Assembly (NCBI GenBank): GCA_035582835.1
Contig: JAYKAV010000289.1
Coordinates: forward strand, 922,170 to 986,169
Direction of reading: 5' to 3'
Length of the DNA: 64,000 nt
Origin: Phoebastria nigripes
Lineage: Eukaryota; Chordata; Aves; Procellariiformes; Diomedeidae
This document shows positions 1 through 43,825 of the stretch, in pieces. Numbering within the stretch: the stretch's first letter is position 1; each line of letters starts with the position of its first letter. The translations under genes were made by a program, and so were the position numbers. The notes under the pieces were generated by a model. The model had not been told where the DNA came from. It saw only the letters and a list, made by a program, of their open reading frames with translations, and made no database searches.

Positions 1-1922
1 CGGGGACGCGCCCGCAGCCCAGCACCGCCCGCCCGCGCCTGTGGCTCCGGGACCGGCACACGGCACCGACCCCGGCCTCGGTGCCCCGGGACCCATCCCC
101 TATGTCCTGGGACCAACCGTCCTGGTACCGACCGCGGCACCCACCCTGCATGCCCCGGGACCGACCCCGGCACCCGTTTCTCTCTACACCTCCTGCTCTG
201 CCCTCTCAGGCTTCCCTCCAGCCTGGGGGTCCCCTGCAGCCAACCCCCGTGTCCCCAGCCCCCTTTCTCACCTAGCTCCCAGCCAGGCTGGACACCAGTG
301 AGCTCAGGCATGACAGCAACAGCCCAGGGACTAGAATAATCCAAAATGGCTCAGGAGCAGGGCCGGGGCAGGCAGATCTCTCAGTACCCCGGTCCCCATC
401 CGATGGCCCTGGGGGACCACCTGTCACCCACAGCCCCTCATGCCAGGGTCAAGCTGCAGAGCACTAGTGAGAAACGTTTCCAGAGCGAGCTGCCCGCTGC
501 CCGCCTGCCCAGGGTGTGTACTGGACTTTGTTTTCTCCCACTGCTGACAAAGAAATTCGAGAAATAACCTTGAAACTGGTCCCAACCCTGTCCCCCGCAG
601 GCTTTTTTGGGGAGTAAAGAGGAGGTGACAGGGACACGGCTGCTCCCGTGCAGGGAGCAGTGCCTGGGGGGCACACCTGGAGTTGCTCAGAGACATGACC
701 AAATTTTTCCCCCTTTTGCCTCCCCCTGCCCCAGCTCAAACCCACCTTCACGGGGTGGGCTGAGCCGCATCCAGCAAGCGAGGGGCTGGGGAACAAGGGA
801 TTCCTCACCTGGAGAAGTGGTAGCAAGACACAGGCAAGGAAAAATGGGGGGGATGGAGGACCTGGCCTCAGGGAGGGCACAGCAACAGGCAAGCGGGGCA
901 GGTGCACAGCCCAGCATGGCCAGGCAGCCTCCCCAAGAGCTGGAAACAAACCTCCAGCCGGAGCCTCGCCTCTGGCCCACCCACCGGCTCCAGCCACACA
1001 GCAGGTTAAACCCCTCGTTGTGGTCTGGGGGAGCTGCCAAGGCACCACACCTCGGGGCAGCAGCCGCTGCCAGGAGAGGAAACCCCAAGGGGGAAGGACA
1101 GGGTGCCGCCACGCCTGCCTGCTCAGCCCCAGCCCAGCTGGCACGTGGAGCCGTGTCCGGGGGCAGGAACCCAGGCAGCGGCTGACAGCAGTGATGGGAG
1201 CCGCACCTGTCAGTGGCAGAGCCGAACGCTTCCTTGTGACCCAGGGCATCTCCTCGCCATCCCCTCAGCTGGATGGCCGCAGGAGGGGACGCAGAGGACA
1301 GCACTGGCACTGTCCCTGCATCCTCTGCACGCCCCACCTCATGGGGGTCTCTCTTCAGAAAGTTGAGCCCACCAGCACCACGATTAGTCCTTCCAGCAGG
1401 CAAATGGAGAATGCAAGCCTGCCTTTTCCAAGCTCAGTCTCATTTCTTTCCTCTCAATCTTGAATCCGATTAAAAAACCCCCACAAACCATGTGTAAACA
1501 TTTAAAAAACCCCGGAAGGAACAAACTACTGGACACAGCAAGAGCAGAGGGGAAGGACTACTCGGAGGCCAAGCAGCAGGCAGGGGTCAGAGCTTGACTC
1601 GCACTCTGGTGGTTACAGCTGCTGGACCCCCACAGCTCCTCTAGCCAGCACGGGCCGGAGCACTGCTGGTACAGGCAGCGCCAGCCGGGGTGCGGGTGCC
1701 TCACAGCCAGGGCTCTGGTCCCTCTCTCGATGAGCCCCGGCGGTCAGTTTTGCTTCCCTTTGGTCAGTAAGTCGTAAACTACAGCAGGCTTCGTCTCTGC
1801 GGGAAGGGACGTGGGAGAGCGCAGCCAGCTCGGCGCTGAGCGCTCTGAAGGAGGTGCTGCAGGCAAAGCCTTTTCCTGGCTACGCCGCTGCAGGGGCCTC
1901 CTCATCTCTCTCANCTGGGCCT
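1..1922. other. GC-rich 3' flank and presumed 3' UTR of DPM2
   Basis: This stretch follows the DPM2 stop codon and reaches the window edge. It is GC- and proline-codon-rich, so long open frames occur on both strands without family resemblance. I see no exon of the next gene expected from human synteny (PIP5KL1). I found no canonical AATAAA or ATTAAA on the minus strand, so the 3' end of DPM2 cannot be placed. The first 180 bases carry a degenerate repeat built on GGGACCG and CCCCGGCAC words. Confidence 0.5.
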
Positions 1923-1981
1923 TCAGTCCGATTTCTTGGCGGGTTTCCTGCTCTTCCACATCACGACCATTATAAAAACGC
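1923..1981 (-). CDS. DPM2: DPM2 coding exon 4 (basic C-terminus and stop)
   Basis: The acceptor CATGGTAG joins in phase to complete a glycine, then the frame reads [18 protein letters not shown] and TGA. The final sequence is less conserved than the rest, but length and lysine content match the family. Confidence 0.88.
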
Positions 1982-4199
1982 CTACCATGAGAGAGAGAAC
2001 AGATTCAGCCAGAAAACTTCTAATTAGGGACACTTTTAAAACACATTGTAGTGAGAAACAGAACCTCAGCAGAGCGAGTGAGAAACAATTCTGCTGTCCA
2101 GAGGCTCAAACAGCCAAAGTTACACACAAACACACGTCCCGAGAGCCTGTGCCAGGCTGAGCTGTGGCAGGAGCCACAGAGAGCATGTCACAAGTCTCAC
2201 ACGTTAGCTAACCCCCCAGCAACCCTCTTCTCTCTTCCTAATTTAGAAGCTTCTAATTAGAACAACAGAAGTAACACTCACCTATAAATAGCAGCAGCAG
2301 CAGCCCAGCCACCATGGGGATGATAACTGCGTACTCCCTAGGCAAGAAGTACCGGTGGATCCCATGGTCGCTGTCGATGAAGGGCTGCAGGAGACAGAGA
2401 GGGGCGTCAGCAGGTGGGCACAACACCNGGGCAAGTCCCCGATGCCTGCAGCCTCGTCGTTTCAAAAGCAGGACGGAAATACCAGGCGTGAGGGGATAGC
2501 TAAAAAAAAAAACCAGGTGCCCAGACCTGCACGTGGCTCAGCCCACAGCTGCAGGGACGTGACCGCGGGTGGGCAGCAAAGGCTTCAGCATTCAGCAGAC
2601 GACGAGGGGCGGCTACATGAGGCCGGCACAGGGGTCCCACAGCCCCGGGGTCTTAGGGTGGGCACGGCTGCCTGCCCGCTTGGTGCTGAACACAGCAAAT
2701 CCCCGGACTCTCTGCCCTGCAGAAGGGAGCAGCTGATACTGGCTCTGCTTCATAGCGATCCCAGCAGGGTCCCTCTGCGGAGGCCAGTGGAAGGCTTTGG
2801 ACGCTAGAGAGCAGTGTAAGGATTCCTACACAGCAGCGAGCACACCTACGCGCTCCCAGGACTGCGGACCGTATAAACNTGTATCGGACAGCAGAGGCGC
2901 AAGAGGGGAATTCAAAACTCTCAGAGGTTAGAGGGGAAGCTGCCAGGAGTTCAGGCATCAGCCCAACGCTGAACCAGGCCTCTCATACCTGGAAAGCTCA
3001 GGAGGAAATGTTTCTTTCCAGGAAGAAAACCACTAATGATCCCAGCTGATGTGTCCCTAGAAGCGGGCAAACTACCAGGCTCACAATCACTTTTCCAGAG
3101 CTCTGCATTCCCTAAACGCTTCTCCTCCCTACCACGCTCCAGATTTAGCAAGAGTTGTCTCTTTTTGCATTTCCCTCTGTGATCTCCCACCAGAACCAGG
3201 AATCTGGAGGACTGCAAATGCGAACACCAACGACAACACTTCCAGAGGGACCAGGCTTCAGCTCTCACTGACACCTCGAGTGAGCCTAGGATCTTACATC
3301 AGCAGGGTCAGCCTGTCTGAGAGCAGCAGGGCAGGCGGCACGATCGAAGCTTGGTCTCTCCCAGGCAAGGGCAGGCACACCCAGAAGGGGCAAGGGCTGT
3401 GCCAGCAAAGAGAGGAAGCTCTGCCCTGAAATTTTTAACCAGGAAGCGGGCAAGGCAGAGTCCTTCAGGCACATGGACACATCAGCACCTAAACAAAGCC
3501 TAGGCTAACACCTGAGTGTGAAGTGACTGGGATTATAACGGCCAGAGGAGACCCATACCAGTATGATGATCCAGAGGGTGTAGTAAACAAAGAGAACGAG
3601 GCTGAAGGCAACCAAGCCGAATCCAACCACCTGGTCTGTTGCTGTGGCCTGCAAAGGGAGAGAGAGTCAGAGCGGGATCCGCATGCTGCGGCGTCTGCGC
3701 AGGAACGGTCAATGGGCACCTGCCGTTTGTTCAGCCCCAGGTTACGTGAATGCGCTGCTGCGGGTCTGAAACAGGAAGGGAAGGGGAGACCCCCTGCAGC
3801 CGAAATAACCCACCGAGGGCAGCGGGGGGAACGGCCGGGCCCTGCTGCTGGGAGCGCTCCCGGAGCTCCTGCCCGGCCGCGCCAGTTCACACCCCCGCAG
3901 CTCTGGCCCAGTCCTCCCAAGTACCGACCCCCGCCGGCACCGGCGCTGCCCCGGAAAGGCCCCAGGAGGCGGCCGGGGCCCAGCCTCCCCGCCGGGGCGG
4001 GCAGCCAGGAGGCCCCGCGCTGCCTCCCGGCCGCGATTCAGTCCGAGCCCGCCCGGATCCCCCATGTCAACGGGCCGAGCAGCGACACGCCGCGGGCCGC
4101 CGCCTCCGGAGGAGCCCAGGGGCCGCTGGCCGCCGGGCCGGGCCCGCCGGCCCCTCACGGCGTCCCGGGGCGGGGGGCGCACCCGACCCCACTCACCAT
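1923..4199 (-). CDS. DPM2: Dolichol-phosphate mannosyltransferase subunit 2 (regulatory subunit)
   Basis: DPM2 is a small ER membrane protein that stabilises the catalytic subunit DPM1 through DPM3. The complex makes dolichol-phosphate-mannose for N-glycans, GPI anchors and O-mannosylation; DPM2 also associates with the GPI-GlcNAc transferase. Coding exons on the minus strand are 4197-4199, 3559-3648, 2282-2384 and 1923-1981. All junctions are GT-AG and the reading frame closes exactly at 84 codons plus stop, the human length. The protein starts [18 protein letters not shown], has a first membrane segment at about residues 8-31, the diagnostic loop [20 protein letters not shown] (residues 32-51), a second membrane segment at about 50-73, and a basic lysine-rich tail. 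The tail ([11 protein letters not shown]) differs from the mammalian one but keeps the charge. Identification is firm from sequence; function is from family knowledge. Confidence 0.96.
2282..2384 (-). CDS. DPM2: DPM2 coding exon 3 (loop and second transmembrane segment)
   Basis: 103 bases with acceptor TCCTGCAG and donor GTGAGTG. It encodes the family-diagnostic PFIDS...HRYFLPR loop and most of the second membrane segment ([11 protein letters not shown]). Confidence 0.96.
3559..3648 (-). CDS. DPM2: DPM2 coding exon 2 (first transmembrane segment)
   Basis: Exactly 30 codons, phase 0 at both ends, with acceptor TTTGCAG and donor GTATGG. It encodes residues 2-31: the conserved TDQVVG start and the first hydrophobic segment ending in WIIIL. 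Confidence 0.95.
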
Positions 4200-4600
4200 G
4201 GCGACCNGCAGCCCCGGCCTCCCTCCCCGCCAGCACCGCCCTTCCGGGAGCGGCCACCAATCAGCGGGCCTTGCGTCAGCCCCGCCCTCCCCTCAGCTGG
4301 AGGCGGCCAATCAGCGGGGGCGGCCTGGGGCCGTGGGAAGCGTGGGCACGTCTCGCCCGGAGCATGACGGGAGGTGTAGTCCCGGGGCGGGAGCTCGGGC
4401 CCGGCCCGGCCCGCAGCACAGGGCCGNGGCCCGGCCTTTCCCGCGGGAGGAAGCGGGGAGGGGCCGAGCGGTGCAGGGGCTGTGCCGGGCTGCGTCAACC
4501 CCCGCCAGGGAAGGGACGGGGCGGCCACTGCAGGCCCCACGTTAGCTCCCGCAGGGGTGCATCGACCTGGAATCTTCATGGGGTCCTGACGGCGGGCGGC
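3740..4600 (-). promoter_or_regulatory. DPM2: DPM2 CpG-island promoter
   Basis: This is a dense CpG stretch around the DPM2 start codon. Two CCAAT boxes at 4257-4261 and 4307-4311 share the 12-base context CCAATCAGCGGG. On the minus strand 4362-4380 reads ACTACACCTCCCGTCATGC, which closely fits the ZNF143/Staf consensus ACTACAnnTCCC. An ETS-like CTTCCGGGA core lies near 4241. There is no obvious TATA box. The arrangement fits a housekeeping promoter with initiation between about 4200 and 4260; the exact start site is not visible. Confidence 0.72.
4197..4199 (-). CDS. DPM2: DPM2 coding exon 1 (start codon only)
   Basis: The ATG is followed at once by the donor GTGAGT, so this exon contributes only the initiator methionine. 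The rest of exon 1 is 5' UTR in the CpG island. The next exon opens in frame at GCC, giving M-A-T-A-T-D-Q as in the DPM2 family. Confidence 0.88.
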
Positions 4601-5824
4601 AGGCGCGTCGTGAACGAAACGGAATTCCCCAGAAACCCCACCGCGCGTTGGCACCGCTCAGTTGTTCGGGGTTAGGCACCGTGCTGGGGAGCCCTTCCCT
4701 CCCTGGGCCCTGGCACGGAGGGGAAGGCCCGACAGGCGGCTGCCCCTGTGGTGGGATCCCAGCCGGCAGCCCTCCGTGCCGTCAGCGTCGCAGCCGTCGC
4801 ACCGAGATCCTTCTTTACAGCTTGACGCACACTGTGCTGAATGACGATGGAGGGAAAGGGCAGGAGTGAAGCTCCTGAGGCTTCGGTGCCGTCCCCGGGT
4901 GACAGGAGAGGACGGCTCCCTGCGGCAGCAGGGTGCTCTGGTTTCGTCAGCCACCTGACATCTTTGAGTTCTGATGGAAGTGACTCATCTTGAAACCAAC
5001 CAGCTCAAAACCCACTCCAACACCAGAGATACTCGCATCCTGCNCCCCAGCCATTTTCCGCACACGCTGCAGCTAGAGGAAAGGGAAAAGCGAGACCAAA
5101 CGGCCAAGGGACACAAGGGATCGGGATCGTCTGAGGAAGGGGAGGCAGCTGAAGGGAAGGGGAGGACCCTGCATGGGACTCAGAAGCACAGCTGATCAGT
5201 ATGCGTGGCTGAGGCTTTGGGAGGGNGGGGAAGGCAAAGCCGCTTCCTCCCAGGGGCCCTGGTCCCCTCCAGCCTTTGCATGCATCAGCAACAAGTACCC
5301 AGACACTGAATTTGGCTCAAGGCTCCGTTAATGGGATTGCCAGCCTGTGGTGGAAGGAGGGGCTGCGCCGGCACAAGCCGCAAGGGCCTGCGGGCATTCC
5401 CTGGAGCCCCGTGGGGCTGCGGCACCTTCCCCCAGGCCAGCCTGGCAAGGTGGCCCCAGGCAGGGGTGCGCAGCCCTGCTCTGCAGCGGGGCAGGATGGG
5501 GCCGCTCGAGCACAGCCTGGGCTAGGACGTGAGACATTGCCAGCGACTCGCATCAGTTCACCTTCCAGTTCACCTTCCCCCTGGATTGCAGGCTGTTGCT
5601 CCCACTGGACTTGTGTTGTGCTGCCAGCTGCCCTCTCCAGCCCTTCTCCTGTCTGCAGGGAAGGGCTGGCAGGGATCTCCACTCCCAGCCGCCACGGAAA
5701 TCCTGGAGGGCAAAGCTAAATCCTATTTCAGGGCCCCGCATGCCAGCAGGCCCAGTCTCACCCTTCTGCTTCCTTAGCAGATATTTGAATACATTTAAAA
5801 CAAGAAACAAAAGCAAGAAGAATC
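4600..5824. other. Intergenic DNA between DPM2 promoter and EEIG1 3' end
   Basis: GC-rich, gene-free sequence separates the head of DPM2 from the tail of EEIG1 (both minus strand). Open frames here do not resemble a known family and lie on opposing strands. Ambiguous bases stand at 5044 and 5226. I see no RNA gene or mobile element. Confidence 0.5.
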
Positions 5825-5844
5825 AGTGTGAAGTACCAAAAACC

Positions 5845-5850
5845 TTTATT
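5845..5850 (-). terminator. EEIG1: Distal poly(A) signal AATAAA for EEIG1
   Basis: The plus-strand TTTATT reads AATAAA on the minus strand. The bases just downstream in the direction of transcription (5780-5825) are T/G-rich on that strand, as expected of a downstream element. It is the last canonical signal before the intergenic gap. Confidence 0.6.
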
Positions 5851-7530
5851 TTTCCCCCAAACCATAACAACATTTGACATTATATTGATTTCCTCATATA
5901 TTTGTTATTTCTCTACGTTAGGAACCAGATACAGAAAATACAAACACGATCTGTTGAATCAAAGACGGCACAGCATTCCGTTAGAAAAAGAAACAAAAAA
6001 CTAGAGGAGCAAGATAAAAATGGTGAAAAATAGTCATTCCCTCCAGCCCAAACTTTCCAAGAATCATCATCAAAATAGAGCAGTGGAAGTAGCTTCTCTT
6101 TCTAAACGCACTTCTGCTTTAAGAAAAAAGTTAGATTTATCTTTAGATTTCAAAGTAAAAAAATGTTAAACTATCTTTCAAGCCATTTTGGAAGTTTGCA
6201 TAGACCCATTCCCTTTCCAAAAATATCAGCCATCTCTCTATAGAATCTGATATAAATCAAGTGCGCGCCTCATCTGAAGATCACCAAGCTCAACTAACTT
6301 TCAAGAAAATAAAATATGATCTCCCCTTCCCCTCCCTCCCCCCACAAAAATACGGGCTCTACCGTTACTCCTTGTGTTTGAGGCAAGTTACGAGGCTCAG
6401 CCACACCGCTCGCTCACAGCTTCATCCAAATTCCTTTTTTATTTCCCAGGTTTCCACGTCCGCTCCCTCCCGACAGGGCAGGGGCAATGCAACGCAGAGC
6501 TGCGGAGGGCATCAGGCTCGGATGGCACGGGTGGGCTGATGGACGACGCAGCTCTCAGGAGGGAAGCGGGGGTGAATTTTGCGCTCATCAACCCCCCCAG
6601 CGAGGAAGTGGCTTTTCAAGGACAAACACCTGCGACCAGGCAGTGTTTGTAGGAACTTGCCCCCGGGGACCAGCCTTGTCCGCAGGGCTCAGTCACCAGA
6701 GCAAGAACTCGTTCAGCTAGAGACTAGGTGGGGTGGCAGGGGACGGGGCAGGAGGGGCGGGGGGTGAATTTGCAGCTGCCGGGTAAGGCAGCCAGGAGGG
6801 GAGCGGGGGGGGCCCTCTCCAGGAGGGGTGTTTAACCTAGGTGCTCTAGCGTACCTGGAGTGAGGTTTTCCCAGAGGTTCACAACAGCGCGTGCAGAGTC
6901 CAGCTGCACAGCCACCAGTTTAAAAAGAAACAGCAACGACAAAATAAATAAAAAGTCAACCCCTCCTATTAAGATGAGAATGAAATACGTATTCTTCAGG
7001 TCTCGGCCTGCTTCAGAACCCTCTAAAAACTGAAGCAAACATTTAAAAGGGCTTATTAACTTTCTGCAGAAGGCAAAGTGATGTGGCAATTAGCGGGGGA
7101 GAGATCACACGCCTGCTGCCCATCGCACCAAGGGTCAGGACAGCATGAAGGTCCCCATTTAAAGTGCCAACCATACAAAAGAAGATGGAGGAGCAACATC
7201 CTTCTCCCCCTTTTTCCATCACAATTTCCAATTGAAACCCATCTCCTTCACCGAGTCACAACTAAGCCTATTCTTTTGGACATTCACTCAGTTTATACTG
7301 GTTTTAAAAAAAAAGTTAGTAAAAAAGTTACATTGAATTTCCCAACTCTTTGCAACAGGCTTCCACCAACTAAAGGTCCAGAAACTGGGAGAGCAGAGCC
7401 CACACGTTTCGCCTGGCCCCAAGACTGGAGCAGAGAGCCAGCTCTGCTCTCCACGGTCAGCCAGGCGTGAGCAGCCCTGCTCGCCAGCATCAGAGACCCA
7501 GGGGATGCAGAGTCTTGCCAATAAGGTCCT

Positions 7531-7536
7531 TTTATT
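7531..7536 (-). terminator. EEIG1: Proximal poly(A) signal candidate for EEIG1
   Basis: Plus-strand TTTATT gives AATAAA on the minus strand, about 3.5 kb after the EEIG1 stop codon. A third candidate lies at 6438-6443. Use of either would give shorter 3' UTRs. Confidence 0.35.
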
Positions 7537-10120
7537 TGTCTAAGCCACCTCTGAATCCCCTGAGAAGGGGAACAATGTGGGGAAGAACGTCCACCCCCTC
7601 AGCCCCCCAGGAATAAAATATCAATGAAACAATAATGCAGTCAAAAAAACACCAGCCTGCTGGGTTTATAAAAAAATTTCAATAAACTTCACGACAAAAA
7701 AAAACCCCAAAAGGAAACTAGCCAGCGGTTTGGGTCTGGAAACTGGTTCACTTCTTAAATGTTCAAAGTCCAACAAGGAACAGACGGCAGCGATGCCACA
7801 AGGAAAAAAAGTGCTCGCAAGACGCAGCTTCCCGAGAGATGGCAGCGAGTCTGCGGGACAAGCGACCCCACTTCCATCACCACTGCTTCATATGCCCACC
7901 ACCGGCCAGGGACCGCAGGGCATCGCTCGCGATGGACGCGCAGCGGGAGCTCTGCATGGGATCTAGAAATAGGAACAGACTGCTCCTTCCTCCCTCCGGG
8001 TCTGCTCTGGGTGCTCCAGCCCTGGCTGCGCTGCACCAGGCTGAATGACTAGGGCTGCTTTCTTATTCAAAATGAGGGGTAGGAGAGCTAAAAAGCTACA
8101 TAAAGACCAGGATCTGTGGAGTCAATAATAATGTGGCGACAAGGAAGAGATACCCTATGAGACACAGTTACCAAAAACGCAAGCAGTGATGTGCCAAGCT
8201 GCTGGAAGAGAAGCCAGAGACATGCCCAGGTTGGCCACAGCTATACGATGGAGCAGGTTACGCCTCTGCCAGCCTGGGAAGATGAGACCAGCTTTCTGAA
8301 AAGCTCAACTGCTTCTCCTCTTGCTTTGCTGGGAAGAGATTCCTCCTTCTGTCCCACTGGGGATTTCGTGACATGCCGAGCTGCCAGCACCTCGGAGCAG
8401 CCGACTTGCCAACGGGAGCCCAGAAGAAAGCCCTGGGTTCCCAACCGCTCTGACAGTGACTGCCATTGTTTTTCATGGGAACAGAAGCAAAGCAGCAGAA
8501 GTGAGCTGGGTTTTGGCCTCTTTCCTGGCTTATGTTTGCTCCTTTCAAGGCCTGGTTGGACCTGACTTCCCGAGGGGCTTCACTGGCCCCTGGGGAGCAG
8601 CAGGTGCTGGGGAGCAGCCTGACCCTCAGCTCCGCACGGCCATCCACAGACAGGGCAGGAACACCCACTGCTGCCTGAGCCTGCTTCTGCCCTCACCCTG
8701 ACCTGAGCAGAGGGTCAGGCCAGGCCTGGCTTTCTGGCAGAGCCCCAGGCAGAGAGAAAAGCAAGCAGTTCTCCCCTTCCTGCAGACATGCATCATCCCA
8801 GGAACAGGGCAGGATGCTCACCAGCCTGCTAGCGAGTGCCAAACCTACCCAGACTGAATGAAGAAGAGATCACCATTAAAAAATACCAGCAAGTGTGAAA
8901 GAGTTTTTGTTCTAGACAGACTCAAAAGATCCAATACTTCTTCCCTACATTAAACCAAACCAAGGTGTTGTCTGTACCCCTTTCTTACCCTAATCCAAAT
9001 TTAATTCCCTTTGAAGGGAAAGGGTGAAAAAGATCCATATCCTATATGTGGTCTGTCCAAATACAGAAAGAAACCTCTTGACTTGAAGAGAGAAACTGTC
9101 GAAACAGAGTAAGCAGCTGTATAACTTTGNCACGCTGCCTAGCACCCTCCCCATGCAGCCATCCTTAGCTAGCAGGGCGAAAAAAAAATATAAATCAAGG
9201 CCCTTTCATTCCTTGTTTCTCATTCTGCCAAATTCCCTTTTCCAGTAGCTCATCTGCATGCATTCTGGCCACAGAGACCACAATTAATCCTTTTCTTTTT
9301 TTTTTTTCTCCTTTAAAAAAAGGCTTTACAATAACTAAGAATTTGAACAACAATGTGATCAGTTACAAGTCTTTCCTTGCCGAATGGGACAAATGTGTGC
9401 CTGTGTGAGTGTGCACGCACACGTGTGTCAGAGGAGGGCACNTTCCCAGCCATGCCCGGGAGCGTGCCATTGCTCCGAGCGCACGGCCGTTGAGTGCTAC
9501 TACAGTACACCGGCAGAAGAGGAAAGGGCACTACACAGAAATAGCTTATCGGCTGAGAGTCTCTGTACAGGAAGGGCTGCAAGCACAGCCTGCTGACAGC
9601 CCACGGCTGGAGTCCGCATAGATCCTTGTTTGCAATTCAGCTGCCAGGAGAATCTATAAGTGGGAGCTGAAAGGGCCTGACATCTCTGCCACACACTGCA
9701 AGGAAAAGAGGCAGCTAAAGTGTCAAACAACTGCAGAAACCAAACCCAAAGAAGAGCAATTGAAAGATCAACCAGAAAACAGTTTGAAGTCTCAGAAGAG
9801 TTCACTCGCCACGGAGCAGGTAAGAACGGCTGCTGTGGTTGACACAGCAGAAAACACCCATTCTACCTTTGAAGGCAGAGACAGTGGCTTCTCCCCAGCC
9901 CCAAAAGGAACCAGCTCAGGCATAGATCCCTGCTGACAGGGCAAGAAAGGCCAACCAACACCAATTCCCTTACTGGCCCAGGCCAAGAGAGGCAATTGTT
10001 AATCACCACCACAACGGAGAGACCACTGCAGTCAACTGCATCCTGCTCTGGCCCAGGGGAGGGCTATCAGATAACCAGATTCTTTTCACAGTCCAAGAAG
10101 GGCAGTTCCCTTCCTGAGCC

Positions 10121-10149
<29 letters not shown>
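10121..10149 (+). repeat. Homopolymer of 29 adenines
   Basis: The run lies in the EEIG1 3' UTR region, so it would be poly(U) in that transcript. It is the longest A run in the window. The 9-base word AAGAGAGGC occurs at its right edge (10148-10156) and again at 9985-9993. Confidence 0.95.
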
Positions 10150-10152
<3 letters not shown>

Positions 10153-11021
10153 AGGCTTTGTATTCCAAGCTCCAACAGTGACTATTTGCTGAATCAGTCC
10201 AGCAAACAGGGACTATGCTCCTGGAACAGCAAGTAGAAGCCTCCTCCGGGTAAAATCTGGAACCTCTAAAGTGCTCCTGCTAATGCTAATAGATGAACAC
10301 TGCCCTTCCATGCCCAGCAGTGGAAGGGCGTAATGCAGTTAGTGGTATAACAAGCACTAGCATTTAACCATTTATCAACTCCCATCTGGATTGCGGTAGT
10401 TTTCTGAAATGCACTTTTGGGAGATATTTCCTATGAGAAGATGTTTGGGGATTTCAGGGTAGGAAGGTGAAGTGCACACCATAGCATACCTTGTTCAGTA
10501 AAACCGTTGCCTTGGAAGGTGATGTTCCCTTGCAGAGTCAATGGAATAAAGCATCCTGCAAGTGGCCATTTCACCGTGTCACCCACAAGCAGCTCTCGGT
10601 TTGGTTAGAATGGTTTCCCCCTCCCCCAGTGGTTTGAAGAGTTCACAGTGGTATAACCCAATGCTTTGGGGAGACAGAAGCTGAGAAGTCCCCTGTTACA
10701 AGTGAATGGGTGGAGCGAGGGATGCAGATGAGCAACATCCTCTAGGACTAAGGATAAGCCCAACAGACACCTTGCGTCTGATCAGGAACAGGGGGAAGGT
10801 AGGCACTGGAAGAACCGGGAAGCGGAGAAGGGTAATGCCAACGCAGGGAAAGTGCATGATCTGGAGTGGTCTTGGAGTAGTTCTGCAGTGCAAACGTATG
10901 GGGAGGGGCGTGGAGAAATCCCTTCTGGAATGCTGCATGAAGAGAGGTAAAGGTTGGCATCCATGTGGCAGCGGACTGGGTAGGGGGCCTGTTTCCAGCA
11001 GCTCTACCCTGTTCTTCACAT

Positions 11022-43825
<32,804 letters not shown>

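Larger units (their letters stand above)
5825..11021 (-). other. EEIG1: Presumed 3' UTR of EEIG1
   Basis: From the EEIG1 stop codon to a strong minus-strand poly(A) signal at 5845-5850 there is no coding signal that I recognise. Earlier candidate signals on the same strand are at 7531-7536 and 6438-6443, so shorter UTRs are possible. The stretch is interrupted by a run of 29 adenines (10121-10149) read on the plus strand. A UTR of about 5 kb is inferred from the lack of another gene and the signal at 5845; RNA evidence would be needed to fix it. Confidence 0.6.

Noticed and set aside
464..1403. Overlapping minus-strand open frames of 261 and 238 codons
   Set aside because: Both are GC-driven frames in the DPM2 3' flank, overlapping each other in different frames, with no recognisable domain.
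3523..4545. Plus-strand open frame of 340 codons across DPM2
   Set aside because: It is antisense to DPM2 exon 2 and its CpG-island promoter, is proline/arginine-rich from GC bias, and contains ambiguous bases. It matches no family.
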